DNA from: Bradyrhizobium rifense
GTDB taxonomy: Bacteria; Pseudomonadota; Alphaproteobacteria; Rhizobiales; Xanthobacteraceae
Length of the DNA: 64,000 nt
Direction: 5' to 3'
NCBI RefSeq assembly: GCF_008123425.1
Contig: NZ_VSSS01000057.1
Location: 115,568 to 179,567, forward strand
Each line of letters begins with the position of its first letter. Within the stretch, counting starts at the first letter, position 1. Positions 62,141 through 64,000 of this stretch are shown in pieces. The position numbers and the translations under genes were made by a program. The notes beneath the pieces were generated by a model, which saw only the letters and a list, made by a program, of their open reading frames with translations, was not told the DNA's origin and did not search any database.

Positions 62141-63559
62141 GATCGTGTCCCGTTGCGTGGTGTAGCTGGCGGTGGGTCACCGCGTTCACCGGCAAGAGCC
62201 GGGCAGGTCAGCTGGCGATCGCCGGAAGGCTGACGGTGGGATCATCGCTCAACGGCGCGATGGTTTCCAGCGTCATGTAGCGGGCGCGCTGGACGGCCCA
62301 TTCATCGTTTTGCTCGAGCAGGATCGCGCCGATGAGGCGGACGATGGCGTCTTCATTGGGGAAGATGCCGACGACCTCGGTGCGGCGCTTGATCTCGCCG
62401 TTGAGGCGCTCGATCGGATTGGTCGAGTGCAGCTTGGTCCGGTGTTGCGGGGGGAACGTCATATAAGCACATCGGTCTCGGCCTCGTCGAGGAAGCCGGC
62501 AAGCTTGGGCAGCTTGGGGCGAAGCTGGTCGGCGACCTTGCGCCACTGCGCTGTTGCGGCCTCGGCATCGTCTTGGGCGAACGCGGTGGCGATGAAGGCA
62601 GAGACGACGCGCCGCCCGCTCTTGCCGGCATGGGCCAATGCATTGCGCATGAAGTGCACGCGGCAACGCTGCCAACTGGCGTTGAGCACCTTGGCGACGG
62701 TGGCCTTGATGCCCTCATGGGCGTCGGAGACGACCAACTTGACGCCACGCAAGCCCCGGCGGGCGAGCTTGCGCAGGAACGCCGTCCAGAACGTCTCGGC
62801 CTCGGAGGGACCAATGTCCATGCCGAGCACCTCGCGTCGGCCGTCGTTGTTGACGCCGACCGCGACAATCACCGCGACCGACACAATGCGCCCGTTCTGG
62901 CGCACCTTCACGTAGGTGGCGTCGATCCACAGATACGGCCAGTCGCCCTCGATCGGCCGGGCGAGGAACGCCTTCACCTTGTCGTCGATCTCCGCGCAGA
63001 GCCGGCTCACCTGGCTCTTGGAGATGCCGCTCATCCCCATCGCCTGGACGAGATCGTCGACCGAGCGGGTAGAGACGCCCTGCACATAGGCTTCCTGAAC
63101 CACGGCGGTGAGTGCTTTCTCGGCCATCCGGCGCGGCTCCAGGAAACCCGGGAAGTAAGAGCCCTTGCGCAGCTTGGGAATGCGCAGTTCGACCGCGCCG
63201 GCGCGGGTCTCCCATATCCGGTCGCGGTAACCGTTGCGCTGGGCCAGACGCTCGGGGCTCTTCTCGCCGTAAGCCGCCCCGGTCTGGCTTTCGACCTCGA
63301 GCTCCATCAGCCTTTGGGCAGCAAAGCCGATCATCTCGCGCAACAGATCGGCATCAGGGGTCTTCTCCACGAGCGTGCGCAGGTTCATCATATCGTCGGT
63401 CATCGGTGGTTCCTCGGTTGCGTTGGCGTGTCGCAACCCGATCCTACCGGAGAACTGCCGGTGACCACCGCAAAGCCGCCCGCCCGCTACGGCGCTAGTT
63501 GAGGCGCGCGTCCGGGCGGCTTTGCTCTACCGAGCTACACCACCGCCGGGGACACGACC
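62141..63559 (-). mobile_element. IS256-family insertion sequence (1419 bp)
   Basis: The element starts GATCGTGTCCC and ends GGGACACGACC, with GTGGTGTAGC continuing the inverted repeat on both sides. It is flanked by the direct repeat CTCGACTG at 62133-62140 and 63560-63567, the 8-bp target duplication expected for IS256. Frame restoration of the host gene confirms the boundaries. It holds one transposase gene with a frameshift. Confidence 0.9.
62208..63436 (-). pseudogene. IS256-family transposase, frameshifted
   Basis: A mutator/IS256 DDE transposase. The first frame (63436 to 62459) has the family start DLLREMIGFAAQRLMELEVE, then GYRDRIWETRAGAVELRIPK, the first catalytic Asp in LWIDATYVKVR and the second in LVVSDAHEGIKAT, and stops at AETDVLI. 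The second frame carries on with YMTFPPQHRTKLHSTNPIER, where the catalytic Glu of NPIERLNGEIKRRT lies, to the end at VSLPAIAS. The shift is near 62461. Without the Glu the enzyme cannot work alone, so this copy probably cannot move itself. Confidence 0.88.
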
Positions 63560-64000
63560 CTCGACTGTGGGCGAAAGCGGCAATCGGAACGATTCTCGGG
63601 CTACCCACAGAACCGGATAGCCCGAAAAGATCGGCGCTCGGCAAGTAGAATAGCGGTGTGCGCTCACCAAGGTATTTGGAACCGTCCGAGAGCGCGGCGA
63701 ATGGCAAGTAGTGCAGAGGGCCGTGCGGGACGATGCCTATCTGGCTTGCTTCGCTCATGCCAAAGCGTTCGAGAGGACGCAAGAGCGTCTTGTAGAGGCT
63801 GAGCGACTCGGAAGAAGGAAATGAGGCGGTGTTGAAGTCTCTGAGGCGCGTCGTAGCCGCTTCAATTTCCTGTCGGCCGACATCAATGACGACGGCATTG
63901 AAGCGCTCAGACGTAAGCACGAACGCGACCGTCTTCTCCTTGGTGACAAAGAAGGAAAGGTGTCAATCGGCGTTGGACTGGGGCTCTGACTCATTTCTGA

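Larger units (their letters stand above)
61564..63962 (-). pseudogene. CHAT-domain (caspase-like) protease gene, interrupted by an IS element
   Basis: The 5' part (63962 to 63560) encodes SLYKTLLRPLERFGMSEASQ, then GIVPHGPLHYLPFAALSDGS and LGERTPLFYLPSADLFGL; the 3' part (62132 to 61564) encodes EYAATEAENIAADYGVAAL, the catalytic His in LHIAAHGVLNP and catalytic Cys in VTLSACDTQLG. Removing 62141-63559 and one 8-bp duplication joins them in frame as AHSRAGQARLEYAATEAE. The N-terminal repeats expected for such proteins lie beyond the window edge, and a TGA at 63963-63965 blocks the frame upstream, a possible second lesion. Interrupted, so inactive unless the element leaves. Confidence 0.88.

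Noticed and set aside
62573..63502. A 309-codon plus-strand frame across the IS element
   Set aside because: It is the antisense of the IS256 transposase, which has all family motifs on the minus strand.

Overview
The window looks like an alphaproteobacterial chromosome, most probably Bradyrhizobium or a close Nitrobacteraceae relative. This is inferred from high GC, an Omp25/RopB-type porin, a DUF1127 protein, PQQ-free dehalogenase-type genes with Tat signals, many short rhizobial-type conserved hypotheticals, and several families of dispersed intergenic repeats. No 16S or housekeeping marker is present, so the genus is an inference.

Region 1 (0.1-10.1 kb) is an accessory catabolic/detoxification patch: a PLP D-cysteine desulfhydrase-like enzyme, a TetR regulator divergent from a flavin oxidase-like gene and a Tat-exported metallo-hydrolase, a DUF1348 protein, a Tat haloacid-dehalogenase plus MOSC pair, an adenylate cyclase, and a Tat alpha/beta hydrolase (Asp nucleophile) divergent from a second TetR. 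A palindromic site, GTAM-NN-ACTAGT-NN-GTAM, occurs both beside the first TetR gene and upstream of the dehalogenase operon, so the two blocks are probably one regulon.

Region 2 (10.2-25.4 kb) is a worn backbone with a truncated LysR gene, a frameshifted SRAP gene, small conserved proteins, a porin, a GNAT enzyme, a GIY-YIG (T5orf172) protein, a winged-helix/TolB/TPR regulator, a PadR-HAAS-GIN operon, a hydrolase/ABC-binding-protein composite pseudogene, and at least three copies of a GGGTCAATCGCG-type repeat.

Region 3 (25.5-34.2 kb) is a minus-strand block: a 1311-residue class III cyclase/AAA-ATPase/TPR regulator followed by a tightly coupled ThDP enzyme, flavin amine oxidase and KAS III-like protein that appears to lack the catalytic Cys. 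It is a good candidate for a small unknown biosynthetic pathway.

Region 4 (34.5-54.2 kb) lies between a 3' fragment of tRNA-Met/Ile(CAT) and a 3' fragment of tRNA-Lys(CTT) next to an integrase remnant. It reads as a defence-type island: DUF2235 hydrolase, HNH protein, a nuclease-like/SEC-C gene split by two in-frame TGAs, three trypsin-like proteases, a C-terminal HEPN (RxxxxH) protein, and the most interesting unit, a minus-strand operon encoding a 1633-residue nuclease-STAND-like ATPase and two further PD-(D/E)xK proteins joined by overlapping or nearly overlapping frames.

Region 5 (54.3-64 kb) has a deleted sarcosine-oxidase-like pseudogene, then a plus-strand series S1/P1 nuclease, SLOG/LOG-family protein, secreted DUF3616 protein and a trypsin/NUC-endonuclease fusion. 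It faces a secreted FecR/TPR-like protein and a CHAT (caspase-like) protease gene. The CHAT gene is cut by an IS256-family element at 62141-63559 with an 8-bp target duplication; removing the element restores the CHAT frame exactly.
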